DNA of 64,000 nucleotides from Datura wrightii (lineage: Eukaryota > Streptophyta > Magnoliopsida > Solanales > Solanaceae): NCBI GenBank assembly GCA_035772735.1, contig JASDFA010000006.1, forward strand, positions 28,809,501 to 28,873,500. Reading direction: 5' to 3'. Numbering within the stretch: the stretch's first letter is position 1; every line of letters starts with the position of its first letter. The position numbers and the translations under genes are program-made. The notes beneath the pieces were generated by a model. The model searched no databases, had not been told where the DNA came from, and worked only from the letters and a program-made list of their open reading frames with translations. This document shows positions 22,549 through 32,507 of this stretch, piece after piece.

Positions 22549-23959
22549 TGTTCGGGTGGTTTTGGGGTTATAAAACCGACACGCAAGTGCACGTGTCGAA
22601 CAAGTAGTAAGTGGCTTTAGTAAGCCAAGTATCGATCCCACAGAGACTTGGATTAAGTGCAATTTGCTCAAGTATACTATATTTTTACTTCTAAATATGC
22701 TGACAACTAAATAACCAAAAATTGAATAATTTGTTTTATAAATTTTATACTAAAACTACGAACAATTATCTACTTTGAATTTGGACTATGGATAAAAACA
22801 TGCTGAGGTTAAAGAACATGTAATGAAACTGATTATCATCATAAATTGGTTAATCTTTTCTTCCAGTTGCTAGCCAAGAACATTTGCCAAGAGATTAAAA
22901 CTCTCGTATTTAATCTCACTTAAGAATCATGAACCATCCGTCTACATTTCTGTGATCAAATGCAATTCATGTTCTAGCCATACAATTCCGGTTCCTAAAT
23001 TGACTAATACGACTTTGAGGTATATTTCTATCTTGAAGGTTCATCAAAACTCAATTTTCCCAAACCAAGTAAAGAACAATATCCTATTAATTCACAACTT
23101 TCCAATTTCGTGCTCTCTCGGGTGAAATGGGACTTTTTAGATGTACATTAATGTAGGCCACACACCAATGCAGTAAGAACAAGAATTAATAGAACAACAT
23201 GGAAGAAAAAGATGAAAAACCATATAATCAATAATCAAAATTCATCACAAGTGTTCATAACCTTAGCAAGGAAGGGAATTAGCAACTCATTTGTGGATTA
23301 ATCATCATAAAACGAGCGTTAATCATACAAACAATTGAATTAGAGAAGAAAGAAAGAGAGAAAAAACCCTGAACTTTTCGTCCCTCAACTGCCTGTAACC
23401 ACGTCCTTGCTCCACCAAGTCTGAATTATGAAAAATACACTTAAGTGTTCTATTTATACTAGTGGGAATTTTTTCCAGAATAATGAGCAACATGTCACGG
23501 AGTGCATCGCGGAGCACTGCCTCCGTGGCACGCGGACCTCCACTGGAACTGGGGGTCCGGGAAATTAAACACCAACGTGGCACGGCGTGCAACGCGGAGG
23601 CTAGCCACCGTGCCATGGAGCAGACGCGACCCTCCACTGGAAATTGGATAACTTTTCACCCTCCAGGCATAATGCCTCCGCGATGGCAGCGTGACACGGC
23701 TCCATCGCGGAGCCCCTTTAATTCGTGCAGTCCTATGCCTTTTTCCTTGCTCGCATCCAAGTCCAACTCCGATATCGTCCAACACGCATTTTAGCTTCTC
23801 GAAATCACATTTTACCTACAAAACAATGCTAATCATGTTGGTTAGTATAAATTCACATTTTATTACCAATTACATGAAAATGTATACACATTGCTAGATA
23901 AACAAGGCGCAAATGATACTTTTGAGTATCACTTGGGCATATAAATCTGCCCAAGATCA
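22549..23959 (-). mobile_element. 3' LTR of Athila-like element 2
   Basis: 1411 bp, tgttcggg at the left and agatca at the right. It aligns end to end with the LTR at 30911-32332. The 11-bp length difference is fully explained by one 9-bp and two 1-bp indels, which confirms the boundaries. I count about 30 substitutions by eye. A TATAAATAG box on the minus strand lies at 23450-23458, with GC-rich cacggag/cctccgtg modules upstream of it in transcript direction (23495-23710). Confidence 0.93.
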
Positions 23960-23971
23960 CTTACCCCACAC
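23960..23971 (-). other. Polypurine tract of element 2
   Basis: The minus strand reads GTGTGGGGTAAG immediately before the 3' LTR. This is the position and composition expected of an Athila-type PPT. Confidence 0.75.
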
Positions 23972-25833
23972 TTAAATCCTTGTTCGTCCTCGAACAACAA
24001 ACATACAATTCATGCAATTTACATCGCACCCTCGCTACTATGGTGAGACAATTTAAGCTACGGTCATACCGATCATTCAATATTGCAAATTATCAAGAAA
24101 ACATGCATGGTCTTATCACTGCAATGACCTTCAATACATTAAGACTTCCTAGACTTTAAGAATCGACTCTTGATATCGGCAAACTCATGCAAATCAACTA
24201 ATCAAGATATCCGACACGAAAATCAATCTTTCATCAAGCATGTGCCCTCACAACTCAAGAGAATCTTCCCCTTTTTGCTCATATGACTCACAATCATTCA
24301 AGCAGGGGCATGTAAAAACAATTTCACTCTCTCTCCCAAAAGAATTCACATGCATCATGTCATGACCCATAAGCTTGCCCTTAGTGTATTACTCCACTAA
24401 TATAAAGAAATACAATGTAAGATCACGTAGGACTTTAATGGGTTGTAATGGAAGCTATGGAACTAGTAAATATTGGATTAGCCAATAATAACCACTAGCA
24501 TCCTTAAGCGCCTTTTCAACACTTTCCCATCAACTCATGGACATTGTTTCTCTTTTTTTTTTTTCATCATCCCATTCTTGATGATTTACTTTAGTATGAC
24601 CCATTTCAGTAAGCACACTTGACACAATAACAAAGGTTATTCATGCACCTTCATTATCGTTTATTTATAGCAAGTGCACCTTCACCCTTTTTTTTTCTTT
24701 CATCACTCTGCTTTTCTTCTTTTCACCATTCTCACTCTTTGATACTTTGGGAACATTATTTTCTCTTCTTAAGCGCTTAAGAGTTTTGTATAGACTTTAC
24801 GGCTAATGAAAAGAAAGAATTAAGCTCGGTTTACACTTTTTGGACAAAAGAAAGAAATAATCGGCTAAAGGCTCAAAGGGCTGACTAGGGTATACAATCA
24901 CAGAAAGGGGGAGTATGACAAGAAAAAAATGAAACTCTCGGTTAAAACAAAGAAATGCCTACATCCTTTCCTACAATACACCTCCTTCATTTCGTTTTGT
25001 ACACACACCAGGCAAGTTCTAGACACTTCACAATAGCATGGAATAACAATACCTCACTACACACTTTATGCACATGCTCGATTCAAGATGTATTCACAGA
25101 CTCTTCAATCAGCTCATTACATGAATTCAAACATTAAGCCTCAATCGCACCGAATCAAACACTACAGCCTAGGTATCTCAACATATTTACAAAATTGCAT
25201 GCTTTCATACGAATCACCTTTGCATTTTGAATATCATGCACAACACGCAACCAAAATCTCGCAACCATATAGTAACTACAGGTTCCTGGATGCAATCCAC
25301 CAAGAAAAAAAAAACTGAAAATTAATTAAAATAAACTACTCCTACCGACTACATTTCCCTTAAGACGGTCGTTATCCATCCATCATAGGGAACGATCACT
25401 AACTATGACTTCGGTTCAATGGGACCATTCTCGGTAAAAGAATCGAAAACAAACACCGAGAAACCCAAAATTAAAAAAATTGAAAATTTTGCAAAACATC
25501 GATCATTTCGATAGAAAAATTATTTACAAAATATTTGAAATATGAACATCAAAATTTTTTTAAAATATCGATCATTTCGATAATTAAAATATTTACAGAA
25601 TCAGCTGGCAACATTCAATAACACACATCAATTCCACAAATATTTACACATACAGAACAATTTGAAAATTCACAAACACAGGGAAACATAACATACAAAA
25701 TAACAGAGGAGAACATACAAACAAAACAGCCCAGCCCAGCACCTAACTACTCCCACCCCACACTTAATCCGAACACTGTCCACAGTGTTCACAAAAATTA
25801 AATAGCACATAATCGGGTGGTGGAACTCCCTGA
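23972..25833 (-). other. Untranslated 3' region of element 2
   Basis: About 1.9 kb between the third ORF and the PPT with no coding potential in either strand. It is AT-rich, with T runs near 24550 and 24690 and a pair of near-repeats (aaaatatcgatcatttcgata-like words at 25490-25590). Long 3' non-coding regions are usual in Athila-lineage elements. Confidence 0.6.
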
Positions 25834-27065
25834 TCAGTCAAAGTATTCCACTTCTTCATCAGGTGCTGCGGCCTCATCTCCCATGTCCGAGTCGCCTCCG
25901 TCGTCATCATCGGACTCCACATCGGAGTCCTCCTGACGTGTCTCCTCGTCCGTGGGGACGTCATCATCAGTGGGCTCTACAAAGGCTGGCCCTACTCAGC
26001 GTAGAGCCCTGGCATTTTCGCCAAATGGGTAATCTAGCTCGAGCTGCCATAGCTCCTCCTCCGTCGCCGACCTCCCACCTATCCTGAGCTGGAGCATCTG
26101 CATCCCATACATCCGCGCCATATACTGGTCATCACGAGCGTGTCGCTCGCCAAGTGTCAGCACTGGCTCGTGGGTGGTGTCGGGAGCCTTAGTTTTGGTC
26201 ACATCTAAGGCCCGCCGCTCCAACTGCGGGATATAATCGAGGGCCTCCTCCTCAACATCGAGGCCCCGGAGAAAGGTGGTGAGTAGTCCACCAAACCCAT
26301 ACCTGTGCCCCTGGTGCAGCCGAGCTCTCTTCATGGCGGATATAATAACCGCCCCGACATTTATCTCCATCCCTTTCATCAGGGCGTACACCAGGCAAAC
26401 ACGATCTCGGGTTACATCAGTCATATGTACCCCCGGGATGAGGCAAGAGCAGACTATCTTCAGCCAAATACGGGCTTCCCTGTTCATCTGAGAATGTGGC
26501 AGAGTCTGATGGTAGCCCCTTTCCTTGTGCCTGCTCCTCTAGCTGTAGATCGGGCCCCACACAGTGTGCGTCTGATGTCAGCATACGGTGGGGTAATGTT
26601 CAGCTGTCTGAGGACGTGGGCGTCTGTGTCCCGCGCTCCTATGATGGCATTGAGTTGGTGGGGCTCCAAAGTGACTATCTGCCCTCTGATTTTGATGGTG
26701 TGGCTTCTGATTGACGGGTTCCAGTTGGCATAGAACTCCCGAACCAAATGCGGGTTGCATTCCTTGGGCTCCTCAAATATGAATTTTAGCCCCGCTGCCT
26801 CGATCCGGTGAACTATTCTGGGGAACTCCTGTGCCAATAGCTCCCGTTCTATATGCTCCTCGGGGAAATATTTGTTCTCTTTGTGCTTCGCGTACCACTT
26901 TTTCCCCTCGTCCGTCACCCATCTTGTTCCATATTGGCGGCGCTGGCCGCGTGGAACTGCTGGTGCAGCTGGGACTGCTGTGCCCAGTCTGAGTCTCTTC
27001 CTTCCGGTGCCTGAAGTTGATGCACCTTTCCCTTTATCTTGCCGGCTTGCCATTTTACCTGTCAA
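25834..27065 (-). pseudogene. Third ORF of element 2 (plant transposon-protein-like domain)
   Basis: Encodes a protein resembling the plant transposon-protein domain (PF20167 type) often found in LTR elements, function unknown. It starts at 27065 with a basic N-terminus (MTGKMASRQDKGKGASTSG). The domain follows: YFPEEHIERELLAQEFPRIV, NPHLVREFYANW, IVTLEPHQLNAIIG. A frameshift at roughly 26530-26560 moves reading to the frame that ends at 25996: ARIWLKIVCSCLIPG, TRDRVCLVYALMKGMEINVG, GHRYGFGGLLTTFL. A single TGA at 25996-25998 is followed in the same frame by an Asp/Glu-rich tail ending at 25834. A similar layout occurs in the Sirevirus-like ORF at 57592-59613. Naming of the domain is from memory of the family. 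Confidence 0.65.
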
Positions 27066-27899
27066 CCCAAGTAAACAAGCTCAATGTTAAGCTAAATAAA
27101 TATTAACTTCGGCTAAGGTCGGGTTACGCTAAGTTACCCCACACTTACTCCTTAGCTACAATTATAACAATACGACAAGAATAGCTTTATTTACATCAAA
27201 CAACCAGCTATACAATCATGCTTAGTGCGTTCAAAAAGAAAATTCGACGGTATAACTTCTGCGTACTACTCAGACTTCGTACAGCTAATCACAATCACTA
27301 CCATCGCAAACATTTTAACCCTCGCACTTAGAAAAGAAAAACAAAGAAAAAAAATAACAACAAAAATTTATATACATTAACCTATCCAACCAACCCGATT
27401 CGAGCAAATTTCAACAATTCCCCCAAACCCAAGAATTCGTCGTCTATTAATATCCTAACACTTTGTACAACGACTCATCTCATTCAACACGTACAATCCG
27501 GCATACAATTCACACTTTCAACACATTTCTAACTTCACATTCAACAACAAGCCCTAGAATTGATTTTCGCAATCAAATTCGAATAATTTATGCAATCGAC
27601 AAGTTCAAACGATTATAACGACATTTCAAACATTTATCAATCAACAAATAACTTGAATTCATGCTTAATTTCGACCTAGGGCAATTTAGTTCACCTCCCA
27701 TGCTTAAAATCAAAGAAAATCGATAAAAACTTGAGAGGGAATCGAAAAACATACCTTGTAGTTGAATAATCGAAGAAAACTCAAAAAATTGTTGCCTTAA
27801 GCCGTGGCACGTTGATGGGAGAGGATTTTGGGACGTTTGGTCGCGGAGGAAATTGAAAATGAGGGGAAAAGGGAAGAATTCGGGGTTTAAAAGATAGAA

Positions 27900-28210
27900 A
27901 AACACGCGGGTCACCCGGCAACCCGGTGTGACCTGTCGCGATATACAAGGCAACGTGTCACGGAGTGCATCGCGGAACACTGCCTCCGTGACACGGAGCC
28001 ATCACGACAGCATACTGGAAATTTTTAAAATTTCCGGGTTATACCTCAACGTGTCACGGAGGGTAACGCGGAGGTCCTCCTCCGTGACACGGAGCTATCG
28101 CCCCAGCTCACTATCTTCTATATTTTATTAATTTTTCATACCTCGACTTTTCCTTCACGATTCCGTGCACATTTTTCTCCGTTTGACCTGAAAATCATCT
28201 CACTAAATAA
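27900..28210 (-). promoter_or_regulatory. LTR U3-like block inside element 2
   Basis: This internal stretch repeats the GC-rich module of the element's own LTR. gtgtcacggagtgcatcgcg with a cactgcctccgtg continuation at about 27954-27993 differs from the LTR copy (about 23493-23532) at only about three of 42 positions. A second, related module lies at 28050-28093. A further weak match to LTR sequence (attggttagaataa near 28212) lies beyond. On the minus strand the modules precede a TATA-like stretch (CTATCTTTTAAA near 27893) and the third ORF. The arrangement mirrors LTR U3 order and could act as an internal promoter, which is inference. The rest of 27066-28330 shows nothing recognisable. Confidence 0.5.
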
Positions 28211-28340
28211 AATTGGTTAGAATAATAGGTTTCTCCTAACTAAAAATAAAAATACTAACTAAAACAAAAATTTTGTAATCAATCAAGAAAAAGAAAAAGA
28301 AAAATCTATTTACACTTTGCAAAATGAAAGAAAAAATTTT

Positions 28341-28388
28341 CACGGGTTGCCTCCCGTGCAGCGCCTGATTTACCGTCGTGGCTCGACG
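28341..28388 (-). promoter_or_regulatory. Conserved hairpin pair 3' of gag-protease, element 2
   Basis: Eleven bases after the gag-protease stop (28399-28401) the transcript can form two perfect stem-loops. The first is CGTCG / 5-nt loop / CGACG (28388-28374). The second, after a 15-nt spacer, is CACGGG / AGGCAA / CCCGTG (28358-28341). The same pair with the same spacing occurs after the gag-protease of the element at 62137-64000, with changed but still paired bases in the second stem. Its role is unknown. Confidence 0.65.
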
Positions 28389-28398
28389 TCATTTAAGC

Positions 28399-30756
28399 TC
28401 AATTGTCCACTAGGGTGATGGACGATTTCTCTCGATCACTGTCCTCCCCCCAGTAGTGCTTACACCTATCCGGTGGTCTTCCCATTAACTCTCGGGCATC
28501 CTCCATCTGCTTAGCATTACCATGATCAATCACATTGATCACCGAGAGTTCTTCATGCACCATCGGGAGCTTGGGTGCTTTATACACATCGAACACCTCT
28601 ACCTTGTCGTGTGCTCGCATTGTCAGTTGCCCCGCAACTACGTAGATTAATGCTTTCCTGGTTGCCAAGAAGGGTCGTCCCAAAATAAATGGGACTTCCG
28701 CGTCTGGTTCAAAATCTACCAGGAAAATTAGGGAGCCAACTTGCACTAGAACATCCTCAACAATGCCATCTATCCTAGCTAAGGATCGATCCGCCAACTG
28801 CAATATCACCGTTGTGGGTCTAGGACTCCCTAAACCCAACTTTCTGAATACCGAAGATGGCATCAAATTTATGCTCGCCCCCAAGTCACACAATCCACGA
28901 GCTCGGATGCTCTGCCCAATAGTAAGCTGGATAGTAAAACTTCCAGGGTCTTTTAGCTTTGTGGGCAGTCTATTTTGGATCCGGGAAGTGCACTCCTCCG
29001 TTAAAGCCACTGTGGCATACTCAGTCAACCGACTTTTGTTGGCCACGATGTACTTTATGTACTTGGCATATTTAGGCACTCCCTGCAAGACATCAACAAG
29101 AGGTAAGTTAACATGTACCTGTTTAAGCACCTCCATGAATTTCTTGAAACACGCCTCCTCTTTGTGTTTCTTGAGTCGTTGAGGGAATGGGGGTGGAGGT
29201 CTTTCTGATTCAGCTTCTTTGGTCTTCCCCCTTTCCGAACTTTGCTCCCCCTCAACTTCTGCTTCTCCCGAATGTTGAGGTGGTCTTTCTGGTTCCACCT
29301 CCTTCAGCTGCAAACCACTCCTTGTGGTTACTGCATTTACCTGTTTGGGATTCGGATCCGTGTCGCTTGGCAGTCCTCCTCTAGGCCTTGTATTTTGGGC
29401 ACTAGCAAATTGCCCAAATTGATACTCAAGAGCCTTGGTAGCTAACTGATTGTTTTTCACTTCGGCTGCCAATTTCACATAGTCAGCCTGCAATTGAGCT
29501 TGGTTAGCTATCATGGTCTTGAACATCTCCTCAATGCTGGGTGATGGTGGTGGAGGAGGTGCATTGTTATTTCTGAATTGAGATTGGTAGTTCTGTTGCC
29601 CTCCTTGATTCCTTTGCACACCCTGACCCGAACTTTGGCCTTGATGGTTGTTGCTACCCCATGAGAAGTTAGGATGACTCCTCCAATTTGAATTGTAGCT
29701 ACTACCATACTGCTGGTGATTTCTTTGTTCATTACCCACAAAGTTTACCGAGTCAGGATTGGCTCCACAGCACTCAGCTGAGTGATCACTGCTTCCACAC
29801 ACTTCACACCACAATTGCTGGACTGCATTAACTGGAGCTGACGGCTGGTTCAAAGTGATGTTGCTGAAGTGGTTGTTCAATTGATTTTGCAAGGCAGCTA
29901 TGTGTGCAGCGATAGCTGTAAACCCATCCACTTCAAGCACTCCTGTTGCTTTCCTTGTCCCACCTCGTGATGAATCAGCATTCCATTCTGGATTGCCCTG
30001 TGAAATCCGGTTTAGCAAGGTATACAACTCCTCATAAGTCTTTTCCAGCGCTTGCCCTCCAGATGCTGAATCTAGCAATATTTTGGTGTGGGGTTCCAAA
30101 CCCTCAATAAATGTGTGCACCAACACCTCATTGGACTGATGATGATGAGGACAGTCCCGCAACATGGATTTAAATCTCTCCCAGGCTTGATATAAATTTT
30201 CTCCCTCCCTCTGTTTGAAACTTAGAATTTGACTTCTAAGTCTTGCTGTTTTACCAGAGGGAAAAAACCTTATCAAGAACTTCCGTGCAAGATCATCCCA
30301 CGTTGAAATAGAATTTGGTGGCTCCGCTTTCAGCCACCTCTTGGCTTCTCCGAGTAATGAGAATGGAAATAATGTAAGCCGAACATAATCAGGTGACACT
30401 CCAGCAGGTATGTAAGTGTCACTTATCTCCAAAAAGTTTTGGAGATGCTGTTGTGGGTCTTCATGAGGGAGACCGGTAAATTGCCCGCTTGTGTGCAACA
30501 ATTGCACCATATTTTGCTTGAGTTCAAATCTCCCTCCAGGCTCTGGTTTGCGGATACTGGATGTAACATTATTGGCATGTGGGATTGCCACCTCGCGAAC
30601 CGGCCTTGCTGCTGCTTCTTCGGGCACTAACACTACCCTTACAACCGGTGGATTCTGTTGCTCCATAATGGTCTGTCTGAGCAACTGCAACTTCCTTTGT
30701 AGAGCTTCTCTCCGTTTACTGTGAAATATACGTTCTGGATCTATATAAGATTCCAC
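28399..30756 (-). CDS. gag: Gag-protease of Athila-like element 2, open 785 codons
   Basis: Capsid/nucleocapsid and aspartic protease of an Athila-type element. The Gag core is at about residues 105-215 (LTLFPFSLLGEAKRWLK, WDDLARKFLIRFFP). The zinc knuckle CX2CX4HX4C is at residues 317-330 (CEVCGSSDHSAECC). A Gln/Asn-rich linker follows, then PPPPFPQRLKKHK and KQVHVNLPLVDVLQG. The protease active site is CDLGASINLMP, with its Asp at about residue 624, and VPFILGRPFLAT near the end. The frame has no stop over 2.36 kb, but no ATG opens it: the first codon after the upstream TGA region that fits is GTG at 30756, and the first in-frame ATG is residue 31. The start codon may have been lost by mutation. 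The hairpin pair follows the stop. Confidence 0.85.
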   Translation of the reverse strand: MESYIDPERIFHSKRREALQRKLQLLRQTIMEQQNPPVVRVVLVPEEAAARPVREVAIPHANNVTSSIRKPEPGGRFELKQNMVQLLHTSGQFTGLPHEDPQQHLQNFLEISDTYIPAGVSPDYVRLTLFPFSLLGEAKRWLKAEPPNSISTWDDLARKFLIRFFPSGKTARLRSQILSFKQREGENLYQAWERFKSMLRDCPHHHQSNEVLVHTFIEGLEPHTKILLDSASGGQALEKTYEELYTLLNRISQGNPEWNADSSRGGTRKATGVLEVDGFTAIAAHIAALQNQLNNHFSNITLNQPSAPVNAVQQLWCEVCGSSDHSAECCGANPDSVNFVGNEQRNHQQYGSSYNSNWRSHPNFSWGSNNHQGQSSGQGVQRNQGGQQNYQSQFRNNNAPPPPPSPSIEEMFKTMIANQAQLQADYVKLAAEVKNNQLATKALEYQFGQFASAQNTRPRGGLPSDTDPNPKQVNAVTTRSGLQLKEVEPERPPQHSGEAEVEGEQSSERGKTKEAESERPPPPFPQRLKKHKEEACFKKFMEVLKQVHVNLPLVDVLQGVPKYAKYIKYIVANKSRLTEYATVALTEECTSRIQNRLPTKLKDPGSFTIQLTIGQSIRARGLCDLGASINLMPSSVFRKLGLGSPRPTTVILQLADRSLARIDGIVEDVLVQVGSLIFLVDFEPDAEVPFILGRPFLATRKALIYVVAGQLTMRAHDKVEVFDVYKAPKLPMVHEELSVINVIDHGNAKQMEDARELMGRPPDRCKHYWGEDSDREKSSITLVDN

Positions 30757-30886
30757 CAGCTCTTTGTCTCTTGCCAGTGTTCACAGCAATTAAGTCTGCA
30801 AAATACAGGCTAAGACCAAGTTGTCAACACTTAAGAAAATGAAAATACAGTAAATTAACACTTAAAACAAATTCACAATTGCCAAG

Positions 30887-30904
30887 TCCCCGGCAACGGC
30901 GCCA
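30887..30904 (-). other. Primer binding site, tRNA-Asp, element 2
   Basis: The plus strand tccccggcaacggcgcca is identical to the 3' terminal 18 bases of plant tRNA-Asp. On the minus strand this is the PBS TGGCGCCGTTGCCGGGGA, six bases inside the LTR. It is typical of Athila-type elements. Confidence 0.9.
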
Positions 30905-30910
30905 AAAACT

Positions 30911-32332
30911 TGTTCTGGTGGTTTTGGGGTTATAAAACCGACACGCAAGTGCACGTGGTCGAACAAGTAGTAAGTGGCCTTAGTAAGCCAAGTATCGATC
31001 CCACAGAGACTTGGGTTAAGTGCAATTTGCTCAAGTATACTATATTTTTACTTCTAAATATGCTGACAACTAAATAACCAAAAATTGAATAATTTGTTTT
31101 ATAAATTTTATACTAAAACTACGAAAAATTATCTACTTTGAATTTGGACTATGGATAAAAGCATGCTGAGGTTAAAGAACATGTAATGAAACTGATTATC
31201 ATCATAAATTGGTTAATCTTTTCTTCCAGTTGCTAGCCAAGAACATTTGCCAAGAGATTAAAACTCTCATATTTAATCTCACTTAAGAATCATGAACCAT
31301 CCGTCTACATTTCTGTGATCAAATGCAATTCATGTTCTAGCCATACAATTCTGGTTTCTAAATTGACTAATACGACTTTCAGGTATATTTCTATCCTGAA
31401 GGTTCATCAAAACTCAATTTTTCCAAACCAAGTAAAGAACAATATCCTATTAATTCACAACTTTCCAATTTCGTGCTCTCTCGAGTGAAATGGGACTTTT
31501 TAGATGTACATTAATGTAGGCCACACACCAATGCAGTAAGAACAAGAATTAATAGAACAACATGGAAGAAAAAGATGAAAAACCATATAATCAATAATCA
31601 AAATTCATCACAAGTGTTCATAACCTCAGCAAGGAAGGGAATTAGCCACTCATTTGTGGATTAATCATCATAAAATGAGTGCTAATAATACAAACAATTG
31701 AATTAGAGAAGAAAGAAAGAGAGAAAAAACCCTGAACTTTTCGTCCCTCAACTGCCTGTAACCCACGTCCTTGCTCCACCAAGTCTGAATTATGAAAAAT
31801 ACACTTAAGTGTTCTATTTATACAAGTGGGAATTTTTCCCGGAATAATGAGCAACGTGTCACGGAGTGCATCGCGGAGCACTGCCTCCGTGGCACGCCGT
31901 GAACGCGGACCTCCACTGGAACTGGGGGTCTGGGAAATTAAACACCAACGTGGCACGGCATGCAACGCAGAGGCTAGCCACCGTGCCACGGAGCAGACGC
32001 GACCCTCCACTGGAAATTGGATGACTTTTCACCCTCCAGGCAGAATGCCTCCGCGATGGCAGCGTGACACGGCTCCATCGTGGAGCCCCTTTAATTCGTG
32101 CAGTCCTATGCCTTTTTCCTTGCTCGCATCCAAGTCCAACTCCGATATCGTCCAACACGCATTTTAGCTTCTCGAAATCACATTTTACCTACAAAACAAT
32201 GCTAATCATGTTGGTTAGTATAAATTCACATTTTATTACCAATTACATGAAAATGTATACACATTGCTAGATAAACAAGGCGCAAATGATACTTTTGAGT
32301 ATCACTTGGGCATATAAATCTGCCCAATATCA
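30911..32332 (-). mobile_element. 5' LTR of Athila-like element 2
   Basis: 1422 bp, from tgttctgg to aatatca, followed directly by the target duplication ataac (32333-32337). The TATAAATAG box on the minus strand is at 31814-31822, and GC-rich palindromic modules (cacggag..cctccgtg) at 31858-32080 lie upstream of it. The LTR is near-identical to 22549-23959. Open frames of about 100 codons here and in the other LTR are by-products of the GC-rich modules. Confidence 0.93.
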
Positions 32333-32337
32333 ATAAC

Positions 32338-32389
32338 CATCTGCCGAAGTTACTAGCTGAGAGCGTCGTCGTCCTCCTGGAGTAGACAT
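32338..32389 (-). pseudogene. LINE ORF1, first codons (5' piece)
   Basis: The start codon on the minus strand at 32389 gives MSTPGGRRRSQLVTSADG. It then meets the Athila-like insertion, beyond which the same frame continues at 22543 with RKLSNLTFGSFLPAC. This continuity across the insertion, allowing for the 5-bp duplication, shows the two pieces were one ORF. The LINE 5' untranslated region is 32390-32500. Confidence 0.75.
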
Positions 32390-32507
32390 GGCCAGACTCA
32401 GTTCCTTTAATGGTCCTTGCTAAAGTGTGTCGAGTCCTTCAGAGCCTCCCACCTAAGTTTCCAAATTGCCACAGGTCAATTTGAAAGTGATTGTTAACAG
32501 ACTTGAA

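Larger units (their letters stand above)
22549..32332 (-). mobile_element. Complete Athila-like element 2, non-autonomous
   Basis: A 9784-bp LTR retrotransposon with both LTRs (22549-23959 and 30911-32332), PBS, PPT and perfect target duplications (ataac at 22544-22548 and 32333-32337). Minus-strand order: LTR, PBS, gag-protease (30756-28399), hairpin pair, a U3-like block, a third ORF (27065-25834), a 1.9-kb untranslated region, PPT, LTR. No RT, RNase H or integrase sequence is present in the 1.3 kb between the two ORFs or elsewhere, so it must use enzymes of a relative. It interrupts LINE ORF1, and LINE reading frames are continuous across the two flanks. Confidence 0.93.
17772..32500 (-). 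mobile_element. LINE (L1-like), interrupted by an Athila-like element
   Basis: A plant L1-type LINE read on the minus strand: ORF1 start at 32389, an interruption by the element 22549-32332, the remainder of ORF1 (22543-21285), endonuclease, RT and a C-terminal zinc-binding region, then a T-rich run (A-rich on the minus strand) at 17772-17788 as the 3' tail. Flanking acttgaa repeats (17765-17771 and 32501-32507) are a plausible 7-bp target duplication, and copia LTR sequence lies outside both. Without the insertion it is about 4.9 kb, close to full length. All frames are decayed. Confidence 0.8.

Noticed and set aside
23462..23794. 110-codon open frame, repeated at 31826-32167
   Set aside because: It lies within the LTRs and is opened by GC-rich modules; the reverse strand is equally open. 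Its presence in both LTRs reflects LTR identity and not coding.
28763..29182. 139-codon plus-strand open frame
   Set aside because: It is the antisense shadow of the protease region of the gag-protease frame and has no family resemblance of its own.
30887..30904. Perfect 3' end of tRNA-Asp, possible tRNA gene
   Set aside because: Only 18 bases match and no cloverleaf precedes them. The place beside an LTR identifies a primer binding site.
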